Below are positions 1 to 7,995 of a stretch of 24,849 nt of DNA, piece by piece (the first letter of the stretch is position 1; each line of letters opens with the position of its first letter). Origin of the DNA: Anaerolinea sp. Its GTDB lineage: Bacteria > Chloroflexota > Anaerolineae > Anaerolineales > Anaerolineaceae. The notes under the pieces are model-generated. The model was given only the letters and a program-made list of their open reading frames with translations, was not told the origin of the DNA and searched no databases. Both the position numbers and the translations under genes were made by a program. The stretch spans positions 1-24,849 of the forward strand of contig PNNU01000006.1 in NCBI GenBank assembly GCA_013824385.1, in the 5' to 3' direction.

Positions 1-195
1 CTTGGCGGTACGATCAGCGGTGAACATGGAATCGGCAGCAAACGCAAAGAATTCATGCCAATAGTGATGAGTAATGAGTTAATGGATCTTCAACGACAAA
101 TAAAAGCTGTGTTTGACCCGAATCAAATCTTGAATCCCGGAAAGATCTTCCCGGAGATTGTTTTAGAAGAAAAAGTTTCTGGAGGTTCAAAATGA
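1..195 (+). CDS. FAD-linked oxidase (GlcD/lactate dehydrogenase-like), C-terminal fragment
   Basis: Only the last 64 codons are in the window, read in frame 1 from base 1 to TGA at 193-195. The peptide opens with LGGTISGEHGIGSKRKEF and ends with a block containing VFDPNQILNPGKIFP. Both are hallmark C-terminal motifs of the FAD-linked oxidase family (GlcD, D-lactate dehydrogenase); the SGEHGIG histidine lies near the flavin in this family. The enzyme would oxidise a 2-hydroxy acid such as lactate or glycolate. Its stop overlaps the start of etfB (ATGA at 192-195), so the two are translationally coupled and electrons probably pass to the Etf encoded next. The exact substrate cannot be told from this fragment. 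Confidence 0.85.
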   Translation, partial: LGGTISGEHGIGSKRKEFMPIVMSNELMDLQRQIKAVFDPNQILNPGKIFPEIVLEEKVSGGSK

Positions 196-989
196 AAATC
201 ATAGTTCCCATCAAACAGGTTCCAGAAACGAGTAAGGTAAAAATGGATCCATTTACCGGAACCATGATTCGTACCGGAGTTGAATCGATCATCAATCCTC
301 TTGATCTGTATGCCATTGAAACGGCTATCCGGCTGAAAGAGAAACTGGGAGGAACGATCACAGTAATCAGTATGGGGCCCCCTCAAGCGATAAAGGCCAT
401 CCGTGAAGCCATTGCCATGGGGTGTGACAACGGTGTTCTGCTGAGTGATAAATCATTTGGAGGTGCAGATACCTGGGCGACGGCATACACACTGATGTTG
501 GGAATCAAAAAGTTGGAGGGTGCTGATCTGATCTTATGCGGGGAGCGTGCCACTGATGGGGATACCGGTCAGGTTGGACCAGGTATGGCTGCCATGCTGG
601 ATCTTCCGCTGATAACCTATGTTGGAAAACTAGAGGTGTCGGATTCAGGAATTCTGCGTGCAGAGAGATTGGTCGAAGGTGGCAGGGAGGTAGTTTCTGT
701 GACCCTGCCTGTTTTGATGACGGTTGTGAAAGAGATTGGTGTTCCCAGGCTGCCGACTCTACGTGGAATTTTGCGCGCTAAAGAGACGAAAGTGGAAATT
801 TGGGGTCCTGTTGAGATTTCTGCTGACCCGGAGTTAATTGGATTAAATGGTTCTCCGACGCGAGTGGTTAAAATCCATCACCCCCAGGTGACTCGCAAAG
901 GAGAACTTTTGACAATAAAAGACCAAGCAGATAATGAAAAAACCGCCCAAAAGATTTTGGATTTCATGAAACAAAGGAATATCCTATGA
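192..989 (+). CDS. etfB: Electron transfer flavoprotein beta subunit
   Basis: 265 aa, normal length for EtfB. The N-terminus MKIIVPIKQVPETSKVKMD is typical of the family. The segment ILCGERATDGDTGQVGP (residues about 115-131) is the nucleotide-binding region. Residues about 83-97 contain SDKSFGGADTWATA. From memory of the family, the pattern DraFxGaDTxATs characterises the Etf group that includes electron-bifurcating members, whereas mitochondrial-type Etf is shorter here. It pairs with etfA, which starts inside its last codons (ATGA at 986-989). It accepts electrons from the upstream FAD-linked oxidase, or drives that enzyme by bifurcation. Family assignment is firm; bifurcation is inferred. 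Confidence 0.93.
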   Translation: MKIIVPIKQVPETSKVKMDPFTGTMIRTGVESIINPLDLYAIETAIRLKEKLGGTITVISMGPPQAIKAIREAIAMGCDNGVLLSDKSFGGADTWATAYTLMLGIKKLEGADLILCGERATDGDTGQVGPGMAAMLDLPLITYVGKLEVSDSGILRAERLVEGGREVVSVTLPVLMTVVKEIGVPRLPTLRGILRAKETKVEIWGPVEISADPELIGLNGSPTRVVKIHHPQVTRKGELLTIKDQADNEKTAQKILDFMKQRNIL

Positions 990-2038
990 AACCATCAAAT
1001 GATCAACCACAAGTGATTTGGAAAGATGTCTGGACTCTGGCAGAACAAAAAGGAGAGAAGCTTCATCCTGTTTCTTATGAGTTATTAGGTCGTGGAAGAG
1101 CTCTTGCCGATGCACGGAAATCTGAGCTCTGCACTATCGTGATTGGCAGCCAGGTTTCAAGTGCTGATTTGCAGGAACTCTTTGAACGCGGTTCGGATTG
1201 CGTCTACCTTGTCGATTACCCTGAGTTGATGCATTTTCTTGTTGAGCCTTTTGCTCGCATACTGAACTTCTTGATCACAAGCTATCACCCTGAAATGTTA
1301 ATTGCTGCTGCAACCACAACAGGCAGAACGGTGATGCCTTATGTATCAGCACAGATACGGGCTGGATTAACTGCAGACTGCACCGGGCTTGAGATTGAGC
1401 CAGAAACTGGCTTGTTGCTGCAAACGCGCCCTGCCATTGGAGGGAATATTTTAGCTACGATCAAGACGCCAACCGCTCGTCCGCAAATGGCGACAGTAAG
1501 ACCAAAATCAACCCGTATTCCTGATAAACAGCCAGATAGATTTGGAAGGATTATCCGTATCGAGTTGCCACCGGAAATGTTCACTTCGCGTGTCAACTTT
1601 GAGCGATTTATTCCAGATGACTCAAATGCTTCATCCATCGAAGATGCTGACATTGTGATTGCCGGTGGAGCGGGGGTAAAGACAGCGGAAGGTTTTAATC
1701 TGATTATTAAGTTGGCAGATCGACTAAGTGGAGCTGTTGGCGCTTCACGTCCATGTGTGGATCACGGATGGCAGCCTTATGCCCACCAGGTGGGGTTGAG
1801 CGGAAAGACTGTTTCACCTCGTTTATACATAGCTTTTGGAATTTCAGGTGCAATTCAGCATTTGGCAGGCATTCAAACTGCAGAATCTATCATCGCGATA
1901 AATCCTGACCCTAATGCGCCAATTTTCCAATTGGCCGATCTTGGTATTGTGGGCAATATGTTTGACCTTTTGCCAGAATTGATCGAAAAAGTGGAACAAA
2001 ACCAATCCGCTAATAAAAATCAAAAGAAAAAGGTGTAA
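986..2038 (+). CDS. etfA: Electron transfer flavoprotein alpha subunit
   Basis: 350 aa. The N-terminal Etf domain covers about residues 1-190. The C-terminal FAD domain is marked by GASRPCVDHGW, the block QVGLSGKTVSPRLYIAFG and GISGAIQHLAGIQTAESI, then AINPDPNAPIFQLADLGIVG. These are the classic FAD-binding signatures of EtfA. There is no N-terminal ferredoxin-like extension. The gene overlaps etfB by 4 bp and forms the third gene of an oxidase-etfB-etfA module. The canonical 'ivgD' at the end of the FAD motif reads IVGNMFDLLPEL, a mild change. The heterodimer is cytoplasmic and carries electrons from a flavin dehydrogenase. Confidence 0.93.
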   Translation: MKPSNDQPQVIWKDVWTLAEQKGEKLHPVSYELLGRGRALADARKSELCTIVIGSQVSSADLQELFERGSDCVYLVDYPELMHFLVEPFARILNFLITSYHPEMLIAAATTTGRTVMPYVSAQIRAGLTADCTGLEIEPETGLLLQTRPAIGGNILATIKTPTARPQMATVRPKSTRIPDKQPDRFGRIIRIELPPEMFTSRVNFERFIPDDSNASSIEDADIVIAGGAGVKTAEGFNLIIKLADRLSGAVGASRPCVDHGWQPYAHQVGLSGKTVSPRLYIAFGISGAIQHLAGIQTAESIIAINPDPNAPIFQLADLGIVGNMFDLLPELIEKVEQNQSANKNQKKKV

Positions 2039-2054
2039 TCAGAATTTTTGGGGA

Positions 2055-2082
2055 TTGCATGTTTACTTGTTTTGTGTATAAT
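2055..2082 (+). promoter_or_regulatory. Sigma-70-type promoter of the SIS/GntR/CUT1 operon
   Basis: TTGCAT at 2055-2060 and a perfect TATAAT at 2077-2082 are separated by 16 bp. It lies in the 131-bp gap after etfA and is the only good promoter seen before the nine-gene operon that ends at 9964. Confidence 0.6.
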
Positions 2083-2117
2083 GGTTATAACAATCTAACC
2101 ACATAACCATATAACCA
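2082..2117 (+). promoter_or_regulatory. Operator-like TGGTTA/TAACCA cluster, candidate GntR site
   Basis: One TGGTTA (2082-2087) is followed by three TAACCA copies (2096-2101, 2104-2109, 2112-2117). TGGTTATAACAA at 2082-2093 is one base from a perfect palindrome, and 2082-2101 has TGGTTA/TAACCA arms. HutC/NagR-subfamily GntR proteins bind TGGT...ACCA palindromes. The cluster begins at the last base of the -10 hexamer, which suits repression. The GntR gene at 3680 is in the operon it would control, so autoregulation is likely but inferred. Confidence 0.5.
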
Positions 2118-2169
2118 ATAAAGAAGAGAAAGTTCTGCAAGTATCTAACATAAAGGAGTGTTTTTTATT

Positions 2170-2922
2170 ATGTCAGCACCACTATATTTTTCAAAGATCA
2201 CCAAACAAATTGAAGAAATGGGAAAAGTAAGTATGCCAGCAATTCAAGAAGCCGCTGAATTGATGGCTAATTCTATTGCTGCAGAGCGCGCCGTGTTCTA
2301 TTTTGGTTCTGGACACTCTGTTTTACCTGCTTTGGACGTTTTTCCTCGATACGGTACCTTTGTTGGGCTTCAACCTATTCATGATCCCCGCTTGATGTGG
2401 ACGAATGTGATTGGACCAGGAGGAACACCTGAACTTCTTTGGTTGGAAAAACAAGAAGGTTATATCAAGAACGTTTTCGATTCTTACGTAATCAAACCTG
2501 AAGACACGTTGATTGATATTTCTCATGGTGGTCTTAATGCGGCAGGAATCGAAGCAGCCATGTATGTCAAAGAACGCGGCGCCAAAGTGATTGCCATCAC
2601 ATCGATGGAAAACTATCGAAATAATAAACCGCGTCACTCCAGTGGTAAAAAATTGGCTGATTTGGCAGATGTCGTGATCGATAATGGCGCACCCCCTGAA
2701 GACTGCATTATTAAAATTGATGGCTGGGAAGAACCGGTGGCAGCCAGTTCCACTGTGACTGTTTTGGTTATTTCGATGGCTCTGATCGCCGAAACGGCAT
2801 CACTTCTTGCCAAAAGGGGTATTCATATTCCCACTTTTGTTTCACCAAATGTGATGCCTGATGCCGACCACAACAAAAAAGTCTACGATCTTTACAAAGA
2901 ATTTCGTCGCAAGGTGTATTAG
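2170..2922 (+). CDS. SIS-domain phosphosugar-binding protein, diverged UPF0309 paralog
   Basis: 250 aa from ATG 2170, chosen because AAAGGAG at 2152-2158 sits 11 bp upstream; a GTG at 2158 lies inside that ribosome site. A single SIS domain contains YFGSGHSVLPALDVF near the N-terminus, KVIAITSMENYRNN in the middle and the ending PTFVSPNVMPDADHN. Layout and several motifs match the next gene, so the two are paralogs. At the phosphate-binding loop, where that neighbour has SNSGRN, this one has SHGGLN, so ligand or chemistry probably differs. It may isomerise or sense a phosphosugar in the cytoplasm, alone or paired with its neighbour. Substrate is unknown. Confidence 0.75.
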   Translation: MSAPLYFSKITKQIEEMGKVSMPAIQEAAELMANSIAAERAVFYFGSGHSVLPALDVFPRYGTFVGLQPIHDPRLMWTNVIGPGGTPELLWLEKQEGYIKNVFDSYVIKPEDTLIDISHGGLNAAGIEAAMYVKERGAKVIAITSMENYRNNKPRHSSGKKLADLADVVIDNGAPPEDCIIKIDGWEEPVAASSTVTVLVISMALIAETASLLAKRGIHIPTFVSPNVMPDADHNKKVYDLYKEFRRKVY

Positions 2923-2924
2923 AA

Positions 2925-3671
2925 ATGAAATCGACAGGCGCCAGTCCTTTCTTCTCCGCTCTTCTTCCTGTTCTGACACTTGCTTTTGAGAGTCAAACGG
3001 AATTGCTTGATCAATGTGCTCAGAAAATGGCCGATGTGATCCAAAAAGATCACCTGGTTTATGTTTTCGGAGCCGGGCACGCAGGTATCATCTCTGAGGA
3101 GATGTGTTACCGCGCTGGAGGACTGGTACCTGTTGTTCCAATCTTTGCCCCGGGATTAACCGTGAACACTCGTCCGGCAACACTGGAAACTGACCTTGAA
3201 CGTTTGCCGGGGTATGCCAGTCATATTTTACGGGCATGCAAGATTTCTAAAGATGATTTACTGATCGTTCATTCTAATTCTGGAAGAAATACTGTTGCCA
3301 TTGAAATGGCTGAAGAAGCCCGACAAAAAGGTGTCTTTGTGATCGCACTCACAAGTAAAGCACACAGTAAAGCAGTGACTTCACGCCATGCCAAAGGCTA
3401 CAAATTGATGGATGTGGCTGACTTGGTGGTGGATAATTGCGGCGTTCTGGGTGATGCCATTTGTGAAATTCCTGGTGTGGATGCCAGAGTAGCCTCAACT
3501 TCCACTGTGGTCGGGGCGGCCTTGATGAATGAATTGATTGTTGAGACGGCATCCATCCTAAAAACCCGCGGATTTGAGCCTCCGATTTTCCGCAGCGCCA
3601 ATATTGATAATAGTGCAGAATCCAACCAGTGTTGGATGGATCATTACGGTTCTCGATTACTCTACTTATAA
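2925..3671 (+). CDS. SIS-domain sugar isomerase-like protein, UPF0309 family
   Basis: 248 aa starting 2 bp after the previous stop. It closely fits the UPF0309 family, which is often found next to nagA: YVFGAGHAGIISEEMCYRAGG near the N-terminus, IVHSNSGRNTVAIEMA at the phosphate-binding loop, VFVIALTSKAHS, a segment reading DLVVDNCGVLGDA, and the ending PPIFRSANID. The SNSGRN serines are the expected phosphate ligands. A role in amino-sugar phosphate metabolism fits the family and the ROK kinase, GntR regulator and importer that follow. The exact reaction of the family is not something I can state. Confidence 0.82.
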   Translation: MKSTGASPFFSALLPVLTLAFESQTELLDQCAQKMADVIQKDHLVYVFGAGHAGIISEEMCYRAGGLVPVVPIFAPGLTVNTRPATLETDLERLPGYASHILRACKISKDDLLIVHSNSGRNTVAIEMAEEARQKGVFVIALTSKAHSKAVTSRHAKGYKLMDVADLVVDNCGVLGDAICEIPGVDARVASTSTVVGAALMNELIVETASILKTRGFEPPIFRSANIDNSAESNQCWMDHYGSRLLYL

Positions 3672-3679
3672 GAGGTCAC

Positions 3680-4417
3680 ATGAAATTTCAACCGCTCGAT
3701 AAAACCAGTCATATTCCTCTCTATTTACAGCTCACTGCGCAGTTAATCCACAAGATTGAAGAAGGGGAGTTGAAACCAGGAGACAAAATTGTCTCTGAAA
3801 GGGAGCTTTCTGAGTTATTAAAAGTGAGCCGCATTACTTCAAGGCTTGCAATTCAAGAATTATTAAAAAGCGGTTTGATTTATCGCGAACAAGGACGTGG
3901 AACATTTATTGCTGAATCCAAAATGCGAAATGTACAGGGATTCACTAGTTTTACAGAAAACATGATAAAACGCGGCATGAAACCCGGATCACAAATCCTC
4001 CTGAAGGAAGTTATCCCGGCTGAAGACACACTTGCCCGTATTTTGCATATCAATCCGGGCGAACCGGCGCTTCATCTTGTGCGTTTACGCACTGCAGATG
4101 ATCGGCCGGTAGCCATTCAATACGCTCATATTCCCCTCAATATCTGCCAGGGGTTGGAGACAGAAAATTTAACAGATGTCTCACTCTTTTCCATTCTCAA
4201 ACAGAAGTACAGTGTTTACCCAGCCTGGACGGAAGCCGTTGTAGAGGCATCTTCTGCTCTTCCTGAAGAAGCTCCTCTTTTGGGCGTCAAGGTCGGAGAA
4301 CCTGTCTTGGTTGTGCGCGGTATCACTTTTAACGAATCCTTTGATATTGTCGAGAGTGTTCGCACAATTTATCCGTCAAGAGGTTTCGGACTTTATATTG
4401 GGCGTCAAAGAATCTAG
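3680..4417 (+). CDS. GntR-family transcriptional regulator, HutC/UTRA type
   Basis: 245 aa from ATG 3680, with AGAGGT at 3671-3676. An in-frame upstream start at 3629 would overlap the previous gene and add a non-homologous leader. Residues 12-78 form the winged helix-turn-helix: IPLYLQLTAQLIHKIEEGEL, KPGDKIVSERELSELLKVSR and LIYREQGRGTFIA are textbook GntR. Residues about 90-240 form the UTRA effector domain, seen in PGEPALHLVRLRTADDRP, IPLNICQGL and EPVLVVRGITFN. UTRA proteins usually bind a phosphosugar such as GlcNAc-6-P. It probably represses this operon through the TGGTTA cluster at 2082-2117. Confidence 0.92.
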   Translation: MKFQPLDKTSHIPLYLQLTAQLIHKIEEGELKPGDKIVSERELSELLKVSRITSRLAIQELLKSGLIYREQGRGTFIAESKMRNVQGFTSFTENMIKRGMKPGSQILLKEVIPAEDTLARILHINPGEPALHLVRLRTADDRPVAIQYAHIPLNICQGLETENLTDVSLFSILKQKYSVYPAWTEAVVEASSALPEEAPLLGVKVGEPVLVVRGITFNESFDIVESVRTIYPSRGFGLYIGRQRI

Positions 4418-4444
4418 ATATTTTGTTAATACAGGATCCTTTTA

Positions 4445-5455
4445 ATGACTTCAATTATAAACACAGATAAGATCATTCTTGCAGTTGATATCGGTGGAAC
4501 AAAAATCGCTGTTGCTGCTATCACAACCGATGGACGCATCTTATCCCGGCTTATTGTTCCTACATTACAAAAAGGTCCTGAGAGCGGAATTGACCAAATT
4601 ATTCAACTGCTCGAATCACTTATTACTAAATCAAAAATTACACCTGAAAATTTTATTGGCATTGGCATAGGCATCCCCGCAGTTCTTGAACAAGGTACAG
4701 ATTTTATCATTTGGGGACCAAATTTAGAGGGTTGGAAAAATGTAGACCTGCGAACTCCGTTAGAAAAGCATTTTAGCTTGCCAGTTTGCATTGAATACGA
4801 TGGGCATACCGCGGTCATGGGTGAGTGGTGGATGGGTGCCGCGAAAGGCTTTAACTCTGTCGTCAGTATTATCATAGGAACCGGAGTAGGCGGAGGCCTC
4901 GTTCTGGATGGAAGACTTATCCGTGGTGTCAACCGTTTGGCTGGCGCGGTAGGTTGGTTCATCCTTGATCGGAACGGAGATTCTGATCTCGTTAAAGAAA
5001 AAGCTTTGGGAAGTTGGGAGTCACTCACTGCCGGCCCTGGAATCGCCCGCAGGGCACAACAGCTTCTTGATAAAAACCCGGATTCTCACAGCATCTTGTC
5101 ACGTCAAGATAAAAAAATTACTGCAGAAGATGTGTTTGAAGCTGCAAAACAGGGTGACTCACTTGCCTTAATAGTCACTTCTGAAGAAGCGGAATTATTG
5201 GGCAGCGGAGTTGCAAATATTGTTAGCCTTGTTAACCCCGAAATAATTGTTTTAGGAGGAAGTGTGGGTGCCAACTCGGCAATTCTCCTTCCACAAATCA
5301 AATCAATCGTTGAACGATATTCTCAACCAATTTCCAGTCAGTCTGTAAAAATAGTTACCTCTCAGGTTGGAGCGGATGCCGGGTTATTTGGTGCGGCTTA
5401 TGGAATGATGCTCCGGTTAAAAAATGAAAAAGATCAATTGAAAGGAGGAACATAA
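4445..5455 (+). CDS. ROK-family sugar kinase lacking the zinc motif
   Basis: 336 aa. The N-terminal ATP-binding motif is LAVDIGGTKIAVA (residues 12-24). The catalytic aspartate is D119 in EYDGHTAVMGE. Then come IIIGTGVGGGLVLDG and, near the C-terminus, NPEIIVLGGSVG. It would phosphorylate an imported hexose or amino sugar in the cytoplasm. Two usual ROK features are absent: the GEIGH motif reads GAVGW (residues 167-171), and the CxCGxxGCxE zinc site that follows is replaced by a cysteine-free stretch (DRNGDSDLVKEKA). It therefore belongs to a divergent ROK branch with uncertain substrate. It sits between the GntR gene and the importer in one operon. Confidence 0.85.
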   Translation: MTSIINTDKIILAVDIGGTKIAVAAITTDGRILSRLIVPTLQKGPESGIDQIIQLLESLITKSKITPENFIGIGIGIPAVLEQGTDFIIWGPNLEGWKNVDLRTPLEKHFSLPVCIEYDGHTAVMGEWWMGAAKGFNSVVSIIIGTGVGGGLVLDGRLIRGVNRLAGAVGWFILDRNGDSDLVKEKALGSWESLTAGPGIARRAQQLLDKNPDSHSILSRQDKKITAEDVFEAAKQGDSLALIVTSEEAELLGSGVANIVSLVNPEIIVLGGSVGANSAILLPQIKSIVERYSQPISSQSVKIVTSQVGADAGLFGAAYGMMLRLKNEKDQLKGGT

Positions 5456-5528
5456 TCAATAATTGAGGTTTGAAAAGTGGTATTAATGTCACCAATATTT
5501 CAAGATCTACAATAAATGAGGAGAGAAT

Positions 5529-6869
5529 ATGAAAAGCAAGTTATTTGTACTGGTATCTGTTCTTGTGATGGCAACAATGTTGCTGTCTGCATGTGCAACC
5601 GCCGCTACACCCACAACCGCCCCCGTGGATGTTCAGCCAACTGAAGCAGTTGCCACTGCCGCTCCCACCGAAGCACCCGTTACTGAAAAAGTAACCATCA
5701 GAATGCTTGTTCGTCCCGACGAAGGTGGAAACATCGAGAAATTCCGTGCTCAATTTGAAGCCGAAACCGGGATTGCAGTTGCTGTTGATTACGTTGCCTG
5801 GAGCGATATTTCCAGTAAAACTTTAACGACCCTCGCCTCTGGTGGTGGTGGTTATGACATCGTCTTCATGCCCTCCGCTGATGCTTCAAAATTGATCGCT
5901 GGTGGTTGGTTTGAGCCAATTTCAGACTTAATCTCCGAAGCAGACAAAGCTCTTTGGTCGCCTGCTGTATTGAATTTCTATACCTCCAATGGCGAATTGA
6001 TGGGAATGCCCTGGTACGCTGGCGGCGCCCATATGGCTTATAACAAAGACGTCCTTGCAGCCGCTGGTGTTGATCCCGCGAAAATCCTCACTTGGGATGA
6101 CTTTATGGCCGCTTGTAAAGCCGTTAAAGATTCCAAAGCCGCTGATTTCTGCTTCACTCCTTCTGCCAAATACGCAGGTGAATTCTATTACAATTGGGGC
6201 ACCATGGTTCTGAGCCGTGGTGGTACCTTCTTCGATGAAGCCGGTGCACCTGTCTTCCAGAATACCTCTGCTGCCTTGGATTCCTTCCAGATGTTGAAGG
6301 ATGGTATTGACGTGGGTTACTTCAATCCCGCTGGTGTTGCGCTGGATGACTACGAAGCTCTGATCGATTTTGGTACCGGTAAAACAGCCTTCCTGCTCGA
6401 TTCAACCTGGGCAGCCACACAGGCTAACAAAAACGCCGATCTTTCTACCATCACTGGAAAAGTTGGATACATCCTTGTTCCAGGTGCAGGCGATGTCCGC
6501 AGTGCCGCTCTGCTTTACGCAGGCGGTCTGGGATTGCTCAACACTTCTGAGAATAAAGATGCTGCAAAACAATTCCTTACTTATATAACCAGTGAAGAAG
6601 CACAGAAACAACACGCCATCGATGGCGCAAACATGCCTACTCGCGTTGCGTTGTATTCTGATCCTGATATTGCTGCTGCATGGAATGGCTTTTCTGATCT
6701 GGCTGCACAATTAAGCTATGGCAATTTTGTTCCTGCAGTTTCATGGTTGGATGAGTGGCGTCAGTCTGCTGTTGCTCCTGCCATCCAGGAAGTTCTTAGC
6801 GGAACCAAGACACCTCAAGAAGCAGTTGATTGGTTGGTTACTGAAACTGACCGCATCAGCAAACAATAG
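5529..6869 (+). CDS. CUT1-family ABC sugar-binding lipoprotein
   Basis: 446 aa. The lipoprotein signal peptide ends in the lipobox LLSAC (Cys22), followed by a long Thr/Pro/Ala/Glu linker to about residue 55, typical of Chloroflexota lipoproteins. The mature part is family-1 solute-binding protein: VTIRMLVRPDEGGNIEKF, a segment ending VAVDYVAWSDISSKTLT, GGGGYDIVFMPSADASKLI, MPWYAGGAHMAYNKDVL and a C-terminal TPQEAVDWLVTETDRI. It captures a sugar outside the membrane and delivers it to the two permeases downstream. RBS GAGGAGAG lies just before ATG 5529. It is separated from the permeases by 214 bp holding a stem-loop, as expected for a binding protein made in excess. Confidence 0.92.
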   Translation: MKSKLFVLVSVLVMATMLLSACATAATPTTAPVDVQPTEAVATAAPTEAPVTEKVTIRMLVRPDEGGNIEKFRAQFEAETGIAVAVDYVAWSDISSKTLTTLASGGGGYDIVFMPSADASKLIAGGWFEPISDLISEADKALWSPAVLNFYTSNGELMGMPWYAGGAHMAYNKDVLAAAGVDPAKILTWDDFMAACKAVKDSKAADFCFTPSAKYAGEFYYNWGTMVLSRGGTFFDEAGAPVFQNTSAALDSFQMLKDGIDVGYFNPAGVALDDYEALIDFGTGKTAFLLDSTWAATQANKNADLSTITGKVGYILVPGAGDVRSAALLYAGGLGLLNTSENKDAAKQFLTYITSEEAQKQHAIDGANMPTRVALYSDPDIAAAWNGFSDLAAQLSYGNFVPAVSWLDEWRQSAVAPAIQEVLSGTKTPQEAVDWLVTETDRISKQ

Positions 6870-6888
6870 GTTTTTTTTCTTTCTCCTA

Positions 6889-6919
6889 CTCAGGGGGAGG
6901 AAGTTATCTTCCCCCTGAG
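6889..6919 (+). terminator. GC-rich stem-loop after the binding-protein gene
   Basis: CTCAGGGGG...GAAG pairs with CTTCCCCCTGAG around a TTAT loop (6904-6907), with a 3-nt bulge on the left arm. No U-run follows on the + strand, although T-runs precede it. It is best read as a partial terminator or mRNA-stabilising hairpin that lets the binding-protein gene be expressed above the permeases. In the rest of 6870-7083 I see no gene. Confidence 0.5.
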
Positions 6920-7083
6920 CCTTTCAATAAACTTGATTAGGCTGTCTTGCAATAGAAATTGGAATTATTTATTTTGGATAGTGATTGGTAATCATAAATC
7001 TGTTACACAGGGATGGTCATCGATATATCATTGGTGGTTCACCCAAAAGCAGCAACACCATCGCAGGATTTGGAGTTTGATTG

Positions 7084-7995
7084 ATGACCAGTTTGATTAA
7101 AGCCAGTAAACGCAAAAAAAGTGACACCCTTTTTACTATTATTATGATATTACCAGCCGGTTTAATCTTGGCTGTTGTAACTGTGTATCCCTTAATACGA
7201 TCGTTAATCATCAGTATGCTGCATTGGGATCTGAAAAAACCAGAACTGGTTCATCCTTTTGTGTTTTTTGATAATTACAAATATGTATTAACAGATCCTA
7301 CTTTCTGGCAAAGCGCCAAGGTCACCGGCTTTTTTGTGTTGGGTTCGGTTTCACTCTGCATTGTTCTGGCTTTGGCAATCGCACTTTTGCTTAATCGCGA
7401 ATTTGTCGGACGCAACATGGTGAGAATGCTCGCCTTGCTCCCCTGGGCTATTCCAGGGGTTGTCAATGGCATTATGTGGAAGTGGATCCTAAACCCAAGC
7501 TATGGGGCACTAAACGGCTTGCTTCTGCAATTGGGAATTATTGATAAGTATGTTGTCTGGATGGGTACTCCTCCCGGCGCTATGATCATGGCGATTTTGG
7601 CAGATGTGTGGAAGGAAACGCCATTTATCATGCTGCTTATGCTGGCAGCACTGCAAACAATACCAAAAGATTTGTATGAAGCCGCTAAGGTGGATGGCGC
7701 CAATGTTTTCAAATCCTTCTGGCATATCACCATCCCTTTGATCAAACCTACTCTGTTTGTAGCTCTTGCGCTGCGCACAATTTGGGCTTTGAAGAGCTTT
7801 GATTTGATCTACACTTTGACCGCTGGTGGACCTTCTGGTGGAACAACAGTGATCGGTTATTACACCTACCTAAAAACTTTTGTATCCTTGAATCTTGGCA
7901 GGGGTTCTGCCGTTGCCTATCTCATGACAGCCGTGGTTGCCCTTTTGGTCATCCTTTACCAACGGGCGCTTTATAAAGAGGTTCGATACCAATGA
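7084..7995 (+). CDS. CUT1 ABC sugar permease, MalF type
   Basis: 303 aa from ATG 7084, with GGAG at 7072-7075; the TTG at 7081 is an alternative. It has about six membrane segments, beginning with TIIMILPAGLILAVVTVYPL. The EAA loop for contact with the ATPase reads EAAKVDGANVFKSFWHITIP. Near it are LPWAIPGVVNGIMWKWILNP and, close to the C-terminus, LTAGGPSGGTTVIGYYTY, both typical of the MalF/UgpA family. It forms the membrane channel with the next gene, which it overlaps by 4 bp (ATGA at 7992). No ATPase gene accompanies the pair; CUT1 systems often share a genomic MsmK/UgpC-type ATPase. Confidence 0.93.
   Translation: MTSLIKASKRKKSDTLFTIIMILPAGLILAVVTVYPLIRSLIISMLHWDLKKPELVHPFVFFDNYKYVLTDPTFWQSAKVTGFFVLGSVSLCIVLALAIALLLNREFVGRNMVRMLALLPWAIPGVVNGIMWKWILNPSYGALNGLLLQLGIIDKYVVWMGTPPGAMIMAILADVWKETPFIMLLMLAALQTIPKDLYEAAKVDGANVFKSFWHITIPLIKPTLFVALALRTIWALKSFDLIYTLTAGGPSGGTTVIGYYTYLKTFVSLNLGRGSAVAYLMTAVVALLVILYQRALYKEVRYQ

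Noticed and set aside
4603..5028. 141-aa open frame antisense to the ROK gene
   Set aside because: It lies wholly within a clearly conserved kinase gene and has low-complexity Pro/Ser/Thr composition without a recognisable domain.
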